Assembly (NCBI GenBank): GCA_016868305.1
Contig: VGHK01000013.1
Span: 1-53,750, forward strand
Direction: 5' to 3'
DNA length: 53,750 bases
Origin: Betaproteobacteria bacterium
GTDB taxonomy: Bacteria > Pseudomonadota > Gammaproteobacteria > Burkholderiales > Burkholderiaceae_A
A model generated the notes under the pieces. That model was not told the DNA's origin. It did no database searches and saw only the letters and a list, made by a program, of their open reading frames with translations. Each line of letters begins with the position of its first letter. Positions within the stretch are counted from its first letter, which is position 1. A program made the translations under genes and the position numbers. This document shows positions 1 through 7,418 of this stretch, piece after piece.

Positions 1-843
1 CACCGCCTGAATAAACAAGAGACCCATCCCAGGCCATTGGAACACGGTCTCGGTGATGATCGCAAAGGCAATCAGGCCCCCGAGCTGAAGCCCGGTAATG
101 GTAATCACAGGAACCAGAGTATTCTTCAGGGCATGACCAAAGTTAATAGCGCGGGCCGAAAGCCCCCGGGCCCGGGCAAACCGAATGTAGTCTGTGCGTA
201 AGACCTCGAGCATCTCAGTGCGCACCAGACGCATGATGAGTGTCAGTTGAAAAATCGCCAGGGTGAGGGCCGGAAGTATTAAGTGCCGAATGCCTGCCCA
301 GGAAAAAAGTCCCGTGGTGAATCCTCCGACACTCACCACTTCCCCCCGTCCGAAGCTTGGAAGCACCCCGAGGCCTACCGAAAAAATAAGGATCAGGAAT
401 ATGCCAATAAGAAAGGTGGGAAGGGAAACACCAAGAAGCGATATGGCCATGAACACCTGGGCAAGCGCCGAGCCTCGCCGAATGGCGGCATAGACCCCCA
501 TGGGAATACCAATCACCAGCGCAATCACCGCTGCCACGAAGGCAAGCTCAAGGGTTGCCGGAAGACGCTCGGCAATCAGTGTTGACACCGAGATCTGTTG
601 CCGAAGGCTCATACCAAACTCGCCCTGCACCGCATTACCCAGAAAATGCACAAACTGCACTACGACGGGAGAATCGAGCCCCAGCTCTCTACGCAAGAGA
701 TCCACCTGATCCTGAGTAGCGTCTTGCCCAAGAATGAATAGCACCGGATCCCCCACGTACTGAAACAGCACAAAGGAGACCAGGGCCACGACAAGTAAAA
801 CAAAAAGGCCCTGCAGGATCCTCTGTGCGATAAACGCGATCAC
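1..843 (-). CDS. Peptide-type ABC transporter inner-membrane permease (DppB/OppB family), 3' end outside the window
   Basis: This is the integral-membrane subunit of a dipeptide/oligopeptide-type ABC importer. The frame stays open from a GTG at 843 (reading VIAFIAQRILQGLFVLL) to the window edge, giving about 281 residues of a family that is usually 305-340 long, so only the last transmembrane part is missing. The N-terminal membrane helix, the soluble loop with GLDSPVVVQFVHF, and the EAA-type cytoplasmic loop (DYIRFARARGLSARAI) that contacts the ATPase are all visible. It lies 36 bp downstream of the binding-protein gene on the same strand, so the two are co-transcribed. The GTG start is chosen because it matches the usual DppB N-terminus; no clear ribosome binding site is seen. 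The substrate is unknown: the family also carries nickel, haem and glutathione. Confidence 0.88.
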   Translation of the reverse strand, partial: MIAFIAQRILQGLFVLLVVALVSFVLFQYVGDPVLFILGQDATQDQVDLLRRELGLDSPVVVQFVHFLGNAVQGEFGMSLRQQISVSTLIAERLPATLELAFVAAVIALVIGIPMGVYAAIRRGSALAQVFMAISLLGVSLPTFLIGIFLILIFSVGLGVLPSFGRGEVVSVGGFTTGLFSWAGIRHLILPALTLAIFQLTLIMRLVRTEMLEVLRTDYIRFARARGLSARAINFGHALKNTLVPVITITGLQLGGLIAFAIITETVFQWPGMGLLFIQAV

Positions 844-879
844 AGGATTTCTAGCAGGGCCATGGGCGACTGGATCGCC

Positions 880-2463
880 TTACTTAACGACGATGAGTCG
901 CCAGTCGAGACGATTATCGGCCCGGTGAATGACATCAATATTCTTCTTTGCGGCCCAGGGGATGATCTGGTTATGCAGCGGAATATGAGCCACCGTATCG
1001 TTTTGCAGCTGCAGCGCCTCGCGCATCAAACGGGGACGGATGAAGGGGTCAGTCTCTGTCTTGATACGGTCAATGATTGCATCCATCTTGGCATTGCTGT
1101 AGCGGCCCACGTTGTAGTTGCCGTCAGCCCCGGTGGTCTTGGTGCGCACCAGTGACTGTACCGAATAGAGCGCATCGAATGTCGGAACACCCCAGCCCAG
1201 CATATAAATGCTTGCCTCATGCCTCAGAATCATGGGGAAGTAGTTCACAAGAGGCAATGTGCGTAGCCTGGCACGCACCCCTATCTTAGCCCACATGGCG
1301 GTTACCGCCTGGCATATCTGCTCGTCGTTTACGTACCGATTGTTGGGGCAGGCAAAGTCAACCTCAAAGCCATCGGGGTAGCCCGCCTGGGTGAGCAGGC
1401 GTTTGGCTTCCTCTGGGCTGTAGGGAAAGCGCTTGTGGACCGCATCGCTCCAGCCGTCTACCTGAGGCGATACCAGCGCCCCAGTGACCTGGGACTGGCC
1501 ACGCATGACCACCTTATGGATATTGTCAATATCAATCGCCTGATAAAGCGCCTTGCGCACATTCACGTCTTTTAAGGGGTTCTTTCCCTTTACGTTACTG
1601 CCGGGGAGTTCATCGCGAAACTGGTCCATTCCAAGAAAGATCGTGCGGTTCTCCGCCCCATCGATAACCTGCAGGTTATTGTTGGCACGGAGCCTAGGTA
1701 GGTCTTGCGGGGTGGGGTCCAAGACAAAGTCGATCTCCCCTGACAACAGGGCGGCCATGCGGGTGGCATCGGCTTTAATGGGCTGATAGATGATCTCTTC
1801 GACATTGGTGGGAAACCTGCCTTTGCCCCACCAGTTTGGGTTTCTCACCAGAACCAGTCGCTGATCGGGCTGCCACGACTTCACCATAAACGGGCCGGTG
1901 CCCATGGCATTGCGATGGGCAAACGACTCGTCCTTGGTCTTCATGTCCTTGGGCTCTTGAGAGTTGTTCTTCTCTGCCCAGGCCTTGCTCATGATCCGAA
2001 GCTCGGTGAGCTGCCGAACCAGTACCGGATTGGGGGCTGACAGCAGAATATCAACGGTAAGGTCGTTGACCTTGACCACCTTTTCGATACCCTGGGTGTA
2101 AATAGCAAAATTTGATGTCTTCGACAGCGCGCGGTTAAGTGAAAAAACCACATCATCGGCGGTGAATGCAGAGCCATCGCTAAACTTCACTCCCGACCGC
2201 AGGCTAAACCGCATCTGGCGGGCGCTGATTTCGGTCCATGATGTCGCTAGAAGGGGTTCGGGACGAAACGTTGTGCTGTTATAGGTTACGAGCGTCTCGT
2301 AGATGGCAGCATGAATACCATTGGAGAGCGCGTTGTTCTGAGAATGAATATCAAGCGTTGGAATATCACTAGCAAAAGACCACTTAAACGTCTTGGCCGC
2401 GACCGGCCCAGAGACAAGCACGGCGGATACAAAAGCCGCCACAACAAACGATACTGGTTTCAT
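880..2463 (-). CDS. Periplasmic substrate-binding protein, family 5 (DppA/OppA-like)
   Basis: This is the solute-binding component of the peptide-type ABC transporter, acting in the periplasm. The 527-residue product is typical of the family. It begins with a Sec signal peptide (about residues 1-23, cut after GPVAA). The mature part shows the SBP_bac_5 pattern: a DIPTLDIHSQ start, IYETLVTYN, the VKFSDGSAFTADDVVFSLNR segment, and a MGTGPFMVKSW block followed by LVRNPNWW. ATG at 2463 is preceded by GGGAGGA at proper spacing, so the start is firm. The permease follows at once. The substrate cannot be read from sequence; peptides are the default expectation, but opines, haem and glutathione are possible. 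Confidence 0.9.
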   Translation of the reverse strand: MKPVSFVVAAFVSAVLVSGPVAAKTFKWSFASDIPTLDIHSQNNALSNGIHAAIYETLVTYNSTTFRPEPLLATSWTEISARQMRFSLRSGVKFSDGSAFTADDVVFSLNRALSKTSNFAIYTQGIEKVVKVNDLTVDILLSAPNPVLVRQLTELRIMSKAWAEKNNSQEPKDMKTKDESFAHRNAMGTGPFMVKSWQPDQRLVLVRNPNWWGKGRFPTNVEEIIYQPIKADATRMAALLSGEIDFVLDPTPQDLPRLRANNNLQVIDGAENRTIFLGMDQFRDELPGSNVKGKNPLKDVNVRKALYQAIDIDNIHKVVMRGQSQVTGALVSPQVDGWSDAVHKRFPYSPEEAKRLLTQAGYPDGFEVDFACPNNRYVNDEQICQAVTAMWAKIGVRARLRTLPLVNYFPMILRHEASIYMLGWGVPTFDALYSVQSLVRTKTTGADGNYNVGRYSNAKMDAIIDRIKTETDPFIRPRLMREALQLQNDTVAHIPLHNQIIPWAAKKNIDVIHRADNRLDWRLIVVK

Positions 2464-2604
2464 GAAATCCTCCCGGCAATCTAACGATTTATATGTGCGC
2501 AGAAGCAGAGCCTTAGTCCTGCTTGTTGGGTAAACTTCGAAACTGTATAGCGAAATGAGGCCCGAAGCTTTGGGCCCTGGGAATTCCCCTAGATGGTTTA
2601 CCGT

Positions 2605-2717
2605 GGATTACGGGATTACGGGATTACGGTGACAGTTTGATTACGGTGACAGTTTACTTAATTCTCTTCGAGAATTAAGTAAACTGTCACCGTAATCCAC
2701 CGTAATTGCGCGTAATC
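2605..2717. repeat. Structured intergenic palindromic repeat, copy 1 (REP/RAYT-like)
   Basis: The centre is a perfect 28-bp inverted repeat (2639-2666 with 2670-2697) and a 3-base loop, TTC. To its left are three tandem 8-mers GGATTACG (2605-2628) and two direct 17-bp copies of GATTACGGTGACAGTTT (2622-2638 and 2639-2655). To its right CACCGTAAT is repeated in tandem (2688-2707). A second copy with the same architecture lies at 30732-30828. The form suggests a non-autonomous hairpin element of the kind moved by IS200/RAYT (Y1) transposases, but no transposase gene is present here. It sits between the promoter region of the binding-protein gene and the tRNA. Confidence 0.8.
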
Positions 2718-2733
2718 TCATAATCCGTATCCA

Positions 2734-2809
2734 GCCTCCGTAGCTCAGTGGATAGAGCATCTCCCTCCTAAGGAGAGGGTCGCACGTTCGATTCGTGCCG
2801 GAGGCGCCA
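2734..2809 (+). tRNA. tRNA-Arg, anticodon CCT
   Basis: A 76-nt cloverleaf folds cleanly. The acceptor stem is GCCTCCG/CGGAGGC, the D stem GCTC/GAGC, the anticodon stem TCTCC/GGAGA with loop CTCCTAA (anticodon CCT), and the T stem GCACG/CGTGC with loop TTCGATT. The discriminator base is G and the CCA end is encoded (2807-2809). It reads AGG codons. A weak -10-like CATAAT lies at 2719-2724, just beyond the palindromic repeat; no matching -35 is seen. tRNA genes are common integration sites, but no integrase or duplicated 3' end is visible. Confidence 0.97.
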
Positions 2810-2856
2810 TTTCCGCTCTCTTTTACTCTAGCCACGGTACCCAGTAACATACCCCA

Positions 2857-3369
2857 ATGTCGGTATACCGATTTCAGATAGAGCGATCCACCTTCGAGGC
2901 TCTGGGCCCCACCCAGACCAACTCCCGGTCTGTCTTAGATTTTTTTGACGACAAAAAGCTCTCCAGCACGCAACGGCTGTTCTTCAAGCTCTGGTCGAGC
3001 AACAAGGTAAATACGACCGTCTTAGAGCCTGACAAGACAATTCTGCACGCCGGAGAGGTGCCCGACACCGGGTTTCTGATTCTCGCCGGCGAGGCCTATG
3101 TGGTGATTGGTGACGACACGTTAATTTTAGGCCCGGGCAGCGCCATTGGTATTGCTGAGGGGCTCTGCGATATTCCTATGCGCGCAAGCTATGTCTCTAA
3201 GACCGCGCTTACCGTTAAGGTTATTCCCATGCCCAATGCAATCCGTGAAGTCAGCCACGCCAACTCTGGGCTTAAGGGAATTTGCAGGCTCACGGCAAAG
3301 CGCATTCTTGATGATCGCCTCAAGGACATTCCGGCCCAGTTGCGGACAGATACGAACCCCCGCCCATGA
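2857..3369 (+). CDS. Small protein with a degenerate cyclic-nucleotide-binding-like fold (type A, copy 1)
   Basis: This 170-residue soluble protein looks like a single CRP-type beta-roll (cNMP_binding) domain with a short family-specific N-terminus (YRFQIERSTFEAL). The segment FLILAGEAYVVIGDDTLILGPG fits the beta-roll, and GIAEGLCDIPMRASYV occupies the phosphate-binding-cassette position, keeping the Glu and Arg-Ala-Ser but not the canonical FGE spacing. There is no helix-turn-helix, so it is not a CRP-like regulator. It is paralogous to the gene at 3862 (shared SGLKGICR, IAEGLC, FQIE). Its stop overlaps the ATG of the next gene by 4 bp (ATGA), so the pair is translationally coupled. No clear Shine-Dalgarno precedes ATG 2857. 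Ligand and function are unknown. Confidence 0.75.
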   Translation: MSVYRFQIERSTFEALGPTQTNSRSVLDFFDDKKLSSTQRLFFKLWSSNKVNTTVLEPDKTILHAGEVPDTGFLILAGEAYVVIGDDTLILGPGSAIGIAEGLCDIPMRASYVSKTALTVKVIPMPNAIREVSHANSGLKGICRLTAKRILDDRLKDIPAQLRTDTNPRP

Positions 3370-3803
3370 CACCCACCGAAGTCGCCTACCCTGCAGCCTC
3401 GCTGCTCTTTCGCAAGGGAGATCCGGCCAAGGCTTTCTATGTCTTACAGTCCGGAAGAGTAGCCCTCTTTAATTCTGCTCTGCAAGGATATGGACAGGCA
3501 AAGTCTGGCCCACAGCCGAGCCCCGCAAAGGCACCATCGCTCTCCTCTCCGGCGTTGGAATCAGCGCTTGCCATCCTTGCCCCCGGAGACTCGTTTGGCG
3601 AGCAGGCGATTCTGTCGGGTGGGGTACGCAGCGTCTCTGCCTGGGCTATTGAGCCAACCGTCTGTCTCGAGATCACCGCTGACGGGCTTCGCAACATGCT
3701 TGACAACCAACCGGGTCTGCTCAAACCTCTTATCGAAGCCCTGCTGCTGCAGCTTTATATGAAGAACGAGTTTCGATCTATTCATGCCCCCGACTTTCTC
3801 TAG
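3366..3803 (+). CDS. Cyclic nucleotide-binding domain protein (type B, copy 1)
   Basis: This 145-residue protein is essentially one cNMP-binding domain. The start (LLFRKGDPAKAFYVLQSGRVALF) is the usual first half of the beta-roll. GDSFGEQAILSGGVRSVSAWA is split here only by my reading: FGEQAIL followed by RSVSA matches the phosphate-binding cassette, with Glu and Arg in place. An insert of about 25 Pro/Ser/Ala-rich residues interrupts the roll between these parts. The C-terminal helix (LKPLIEALLLQLYMKNEF) is shared with the gene at 4361. There is no DNA-binding domain. It is coupled to the preceding gene by a 4-bp overlap, suggesting the two proteins form a complex. The ligand is unknown, though cAMP or cGMP is plausible. 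Confidence 0.78.
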   Translation: MTPTEVAYPAASLLFRKGDPAKAFYVLQSGRVALFNSALQGYGQAKSGPQPSPAKAPSLSSPALESALAILAPGDSFGEQAILSGGVRSVSAWAIEPTVCLEITADGLRNMLDNQPGLLKPLIEALLLQLYMKNEFRSIHAPDFL

Positions 3804-3861
3804 CTATCACCAGGCCTGCCACCTGACTCAAGAATAGCCCTAGCCTTCCGATTACGAGAAG

Positions 3862-4350
3862 ATGGAAAAACCAGTCGAATTCCAAATCGAGAAATCCGCC
3901 TTCGACGACCTGAGCCTCACCGCCCTGCGCCACGAGAGCGTGGCCTTTTTCGATGAGAACAAGCTCAGCGGCCAGGAGCGCCTCTTCTACCGCGTCTGGG
4001 CCAGCCGGCAACTGCAGACCGGAGTCTTCGAACCCGGGCAGGTCATCCAGCGCAAAAACCAGGTTCCCAGCTACGGCTTTGTGGTCGTGTCGGGCAACGT
4101 AGAGGTAGAAGACGACGATGGCCATTACCTTCTCGGCGCGGGAACCGTCATCGGCCTTGCAGAAGGCCTATGCGAACTGCCCTCGCGATATACCTACGTG
4201 GCCCACGATGCGGTAAGCTGCAAGCTAATTCCCATAGATATTGCCTGCCGTGAAATCGGGCGTATCAACTCGGGGCTTAAGGGTATCTGCCGGTTCACGG
4301 TGCAGCGCATCCTGGGCGAGCGGGCTGCCTGCCCCGACTTTATGCGGTAA
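3862..4350 (+). CDS. Small protein with a degenerate cyclic-nucleotide-binding-like fold (type A, copy 2)
   Basis: This 162-residue product is a diverged paralogue of the protein at 2857. Shared landmarks run in the same order: FQIE(K/R)S, FFD(D/E), L(F)(Y/F)(K/R)(L/V)W, the beta-roll with a GF-hydrophobic run, G(I/L)AEGLC(D/E)(I/L)P and NSGLKGICR. By eye about four in ten positions agree, so the duplication is old. The putative ligand cassette (GLAEGLCELPSRYTYV) again deviates from the CRP consensus. No HTH, membrane segment or signal peptide is present. It lies 58 bp after the first pair and 10 bp before the type B gene at 4361, repeating the A-B order. Confidence 0.75.
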   Translation: MEKPVEFQIEKSAFDDLSLTALRHESVAFFDENKLSGQERLFYRVWASRQLQTGVFEPGQVIQRKNQVPSYGFVVVSGNVEVEDDDGHYLLGAGTVIGLAEGLCELPSRYTYVAHDAVSCKLIPIDIACREIGRINSGLKGICRFTVQRILGERAACPDFMR

Positions 4351-4360
4351 GGTAAGGGCT

Positions 4361-5284
4361 ATGGCAGAACCTATTTCTACCATGGAAGAAGTCTGTGAGC
4401 AGGCGACACTGCGCAATATGGTGATGCGCGAGGCTACCCGCCAGGCCTCCGAGAGCCTTCAGTCGGCCCTGCGAACCGTGGTGGGCTCAGACCAGGTGCC
4501 CGAAGAATTCCTTCCAAAGATCGAGGCGCCCGCACCCGATATCGAGGCTCTGCTTGCCCTCTTCGCGCCCGAGCAGTCCGGAGACGAAAATGTTGCTGCT
4601 GCAGTGCCAGCGGTTCCAGCAACCCCCTTGCCGCCGAGGGTGCAGGCCGCACCTACCGCCCTGGCCAAAAGCCCAGTCCCGCAGTTGCAGCCCGCCGAGG
4701 CGCCCAAACCAGCTACCGTTACCGCAAAAGAGCCCGCACCGGCGACTGCGCCTATGGCGGCTTCGCAGACGAAAACAGCTTCCGACATTACGGCCCCAAA
4801 TGAGCCTCTGGCCACAGACAAAAAAATCACATTCCAGCCCATGTCCTGGCCTTCTTTTGGGTCATCGCAGCCCGCCCCATCAGCCAAGGCAAGCGAAAAA
4901 CCAGCCCCGCCCATTCCAGCCCTCGGGCCCAACGAGGTCTACTTCGCACCCGATGAGATCCTGTTCCATAAAGGAGACCCGGCAGACCGGTTCTATATGA
5001 TTCGTCAGGGCGAGGTAGGTCTTTTCGAACCCAGCACCCAGAAACAGATTGCCACCCTGAGCATGGGAACCTCTTTTGGCGAACAGGCTATCCTGGTGGG
5101 CGGCGTGCGCAGTGTGTCGGCGCGGGCAATTGGTGGTGTGGTCTGCCTTGCTATTTCGGCCCAGACCCTCAGAGATATGCTTGAGGTAGAACAGGGATCG
5201 ATTAAGCCCGTGTTTGAATCGCTCTTGCTCCAGCTTTACCTACACAACGACCTGCACGCCCGCGGGCATAAGTACAACGCCTAG
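4361..5284 (+). CDS. Cyclic nucleotide-binding domain protein with long N-terminal Ala/Pro-rich extension (type B, copy 2)
   Basis: The 307-residue product has three parts: a helical, acidic N-terminus (about residues 1-75, with ATLRNMVMREATRQASESL), a long Ala/Pro-rich linker of low complexity (about 75-185), and a C-terminal cNMP-binding domain (about 190-290) with FHKGDPADRFYMIRQGEVGL and a good phosphate-binding cassette, FGEQAILVGGVRSVSARA. The C-terminal domain is clearly homologous to the protein at 3366, which lacks the extension. I chose ATG 4361, preceded by a purine-rich stretch and 10 bp after the previous stop, over an upstream in-frame ATG inside that gene. The disordered tether could let the sensor domain reach a partner. 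No output domain is recognised. Confidence 0.78.
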   Translation: MAEPISTMEEVCEQATLRNMVMREATRQASESLQSALRTVVGSDQVPEEFLPKIEAPAPDIEALLALFAPEQSGDENVAAAVPAVPATPLPPRVQAAPTALAKSPVPQLQPAEAPKPATVTAKEPAPATAPMAASQTKTASDITAPNEPLATDKKITFQPMSWPSFGSSQPAPSAKASEKPAPPIPALGPNEVYFAPDEILFHKGDPADRFYMIRQGEVGLFEPSTQKQIATLSMGTSFGEQAILVGGVRSVSARAIGGVVCLAISAQTLRDMLEVEQGSIKPVFESLLLQLYLHNDLHARGHKYNA

Positions 5285-5296
5285 CCCGAACACCCG

Positions 5297-6115
5297 CTAT
5301 AAGGTTAGTTGCTGCCCCTCTTTGGCAACAAATGCATCAGGCCACATGTCGTGCGCCTCTTCTGCGATGCGATCCATAACGTTGTCATCATGATCAGGAT
5401 CGTGATGAAAGATTGCCAGCTGCTCGACTTCTGCCGCCTGGCATAGCCGAACACCCTGCTGCCAGGTGGAATGGCCCCATCCAGCATAGCGAAAGAACTC
5501 CTGATCGGTATACGTACTGTCGTATATCACCAGGTTTGCACCATGAATCAAGGTAAGAATCTCGGGGTCAAGCTTTCCTGGCCGATGCTCGGTGTCGGTA
5601 ACGTAACAGACCGACACGCCGTCATAGTCAACGCGATAGCCTGTAGCGCCTTGGGGATGGTTTAACGGCGCGGTGCGCAGCACAATACCATCGCCAAGGT
5701 CGATAGTCTGCCCTGCCATAAAGTCACGAAAGATAATGTCAGCGGCAAACCGGTCTATCGCAATGGGAAAAAACGGCTCGGACATCTGCTCTGCCAGAGC
5801 CTCTTGAATGGTCAACCCCTGAGCCTGTAGATTTCCGGCCCATACCGCAAGGCTGAAGTCGGCCTGATAAAGCGGCTTAAAAAAAGGCAGGCCCTGAATA
5901 TGATCCCAGTGCACATGAGACAGGAATAAATCGGCCGCAAGGAATCCCTGAGACTGCACCCAAGGGCCCAATGGCCGAATACCAGAACCCGCATCGAAGA
6001 TAAGAAGCCTATCTTTACAGGCTATGGTGACACAGCTGGTATTGCCACCATAACGCAGGTAGCTACTAGAGGCACACGGTATGGTTCCCCGAACCCCCCA
6101 GAACCGAACCCTCAT
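5297..6115 (-). CDS. MBL-fold metallohydrolase (PhnP/RNase Z-like; possible class II cyclic-nucleotide phosphodiesterase)
   Basis: This 272-residue protein is a soluble zinc hydrolase of the metallo-beta-lactamase fold. The N-terminus MRVRFWGVRGTIPCASSS and the GGNTSC motif are typical of the COG1235 group. The metal site reads SHVHWDH (His67, His69, Asp71, His72), with further ligands expected in VTDTEH and in AIFHHDPDHDD. The group includes phosphodiesterases of cyclic nucleotides and cyclic phosphates. It is convergent with the cNMP-binding genes (12 bp between stops), so a role in removing the nucleotide those proteins sense is an attractive inference. The family assignment is firm; the substrate is not. 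Confidence 0.88.
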   Translation of the reverse strand: MRVRFWGVRGTIPCASSSYLRYGGNTSCVTIACKDRLLIFDAGSGIRPLGPWVQSQGFLAADLFLSHVHWDHIQGLPFFKPLYQADFSLAVWAGNLQAQGLTIQEALAEQMSEPFFPIAIDRFAADIIFRDFMAGQTIDLGDGIVLRTAPLNHPQGATGYRVDYDGVSVCYVTDTEHRPGKLDPEILTLIHGANLVIYDSTYTDQEFFRYAGWGHSTWQQGVRLCQAAEVEQLAIFHHDPDHDDNVMDRIAEEAHDMWPDAFVAKEGQQLTL

Positions 6116-6171
6116 ACGCGGCCTACAGTTTCAGGACCTGGGGTCATTGCTGGAGAGAAAGCAGCTGGGGC

Positions 6172-6384
6172 TTATTCGTAGCTGACGCCACATCCAAAGC
6201 CAGAGCCCTTTTTCTCGGCGCGTTTCTGGCACTCTTCTCGAGTCTTGAAACAGTCGCTGGTGTAGTCGCCTGATTTTTTGTCTACGATGCACCACTGGGT
6301 TTTCTTTGCATAAGCAAGCTGCGTACCGCCAATGAAGAACACAGTGGCGAAGAAGGCAGAAATGAATATAGCTGCTTTAGACAC
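6172..6384 (-). CDS. Small secreted four-cysteine protein (DUF3551-like)
   Basis: This 70-residue product starts at a GTG (6384) preceded by AAAGGAA. A signal peptide covers about residues 1-26 (cut after QLAYA), leaving a mature peptide of about 44 residues with four cysteines (WCIVDK, SDCFKTREEC, FGCGV). It probably forms two disulfides in the periplasm. The WC...C..REEC...C pattern resembles the small DUF3551-type proteins of proteobacteria, whose function is unknown. It lies between dusA and the metallohydrolase on the same strand, 35 bp after dusA's neighbourhood begins downstream, so it may share their transcript. Confidence 0.72.
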   Translation of the reverse strand: MSKAAIFISAFFATVFFIGGTQLAYAKKTQWCIVDKKSGDYTSDCFKTREECQKRAEKKGSGFGCGVSYE

Positions 6385-6419
6385 GGCAGTTTCCTTTCAA
6401 GTTGTCTACAGCCTGAAGC

Positions 6420-7382
6420 TTACCCCATCTTGAAGGGTCGTACCCCTTCAGACATTGCCCTTCGCCAGTGACGCGCTCCTGGCTGCCCGTGATACAGGCC
6501 ATGCCAGTGCCGCGCCATGCTGCGGGCGGGAACCCCAGAGGCCAGCCCGGCGTCGTAATAGGCCGAAAGTGGGCTGATAACCGCCTCTCGCGCTGACGGC
6601 CGACGGGCGTCATGACCAAACAGAGCCTGGTCGAGGGCATGCATAAGCCACGGGTCGTGATAGGCAGCGCGGCCAATCATGACTCCATCGAGGCCTGGCA
6701 GACAATCCACAGAGCCTGGATGCGGTGCGCACGGCTGCATAAGGGACAGAGCCTGATCAAACGTGGTGATTCCACCATTGATCACGAAGCGGGCTTGCGG
6801 AAAATCCCGCTTAAGCCTGCGCACAACCGCATAGCGCAAAGGCGGAATCTCACGATTCTCTTTGGGCGAAAGGCCCTTAAGTATGGCGCTACGCGCATGC
6901 ACCAGAAAGACATTACAGCCCGCAGCCATAAGGGTGTCCACAAACCTAGAGACAAAGTCGTAACTGTCATCATGGTCCACGCCAATGCGATGCTTCACAG
7001 TTACCGGCACCGCCACTGCCTCGCGCATGGCCCGAATGCAGTCTGCCACCAGCCCAGGCTCCCGCATTAGGCAGGCGCCAAAGGCGCCCTTCTGCACCCG
7101 CTCGCTGGGGCAGCCGCAGTTCAAATTAATCTCGTCATAGCCCCATTCGGCACCAATCGTTGCGGCACGGGCCAGGTCATCCGGTTCGCTTCCTCCCAGT
7201 TGCAGCGCCACAGGATGTTCAGCGGAGTTATAGCCAAGTAGCCGTTTAAGATCGCCATGGAGAATAGCGCCCGTGGTGATCATCTCGGTGTAGAGCAAGG
7301 CATTGGGGGCGAGCAGGCGGTGAAAAAACCGACAGTGCCGGTCGGTCCAGTCCATCATGGGCGCCACGCAGAGCTTATGCAT
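6420..7382 (-). CDS. dusA: tRNA-dihydrouridine(20/20a) synthase DusA
   Basis: This FMN-dependent flavoenzyme reduces uridines 20/20a in the tRNA D-loop, using NADPH. The 320-residue length is normal. Visible family features are the N-terminal VAPMMDWTDRHCRFF, the YTEMIT block, QLGGSEP, the NLNCGCPS phosphate/FMN loop, the catalytic cysteine in GAFGACLM, VKHRIGVD (substrate/FMN contacts), LVHARSAILKGLSPKENR and INGGI. GVMIGRAAYHDPWL closes the barrel. These wordings are DusA-specific rather than DusB or DusC. The ATG at 7382 is 36 bp after the TonB receptor's stop, and no strong ribosome binding site is seen. Confidence 0.95.
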   Translation of the reverse strand: MHKLCVAPMMDWTDRHCRFFHRLLAPNALLYTEMITTGAILHGDLKRLLGYNSAEHPVALQLGGSEPDDLARAATIGAEWGYDEINLNCGCPSERVQKGAFGACLMREPGLVADCIRAMREAVAVPVTVKHRIGVDHDDSYDFVSRFVDTLMAAGCNVFLVHARSAILKGLSPKENREIPPLRYAVVRRLKRDFPQARFVINGGITTFDQALSLMQPCAPHPGSVDCLPGLDGVMIGRAAYHDPWLMHALDQALFGHDARRPSAREAVISPLSAYYDAGLASGVPARSMARHWHGLYHGQPGARHWRRAMSEGVRPFKMG

Positions 7383-7418
7383 GGCGCCGAAGTGTACCGG
7401 CTTCTAAAACCCCAAGGC

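Noticed and set aside
2605-2717. Possible CRISPR-like repeats
   Set aside because: The units are adjacent and nested with no spacers of constant length, and no cas gene is near.
2734-2809. tRNA-Arg as an attachment site of a genomic island
   Set aside because: No integrase, no duplicated tRNA 3' end and no change to phage-like genes were found nearby.
2641-2850. Minus-strand 69-codon frame across the tRNA gene
   Set aside because: Its translation (TNRTCDPLLRREMLYPLSYGG) is the well-known false protein produced by reading the antisense of a tRNA gene.
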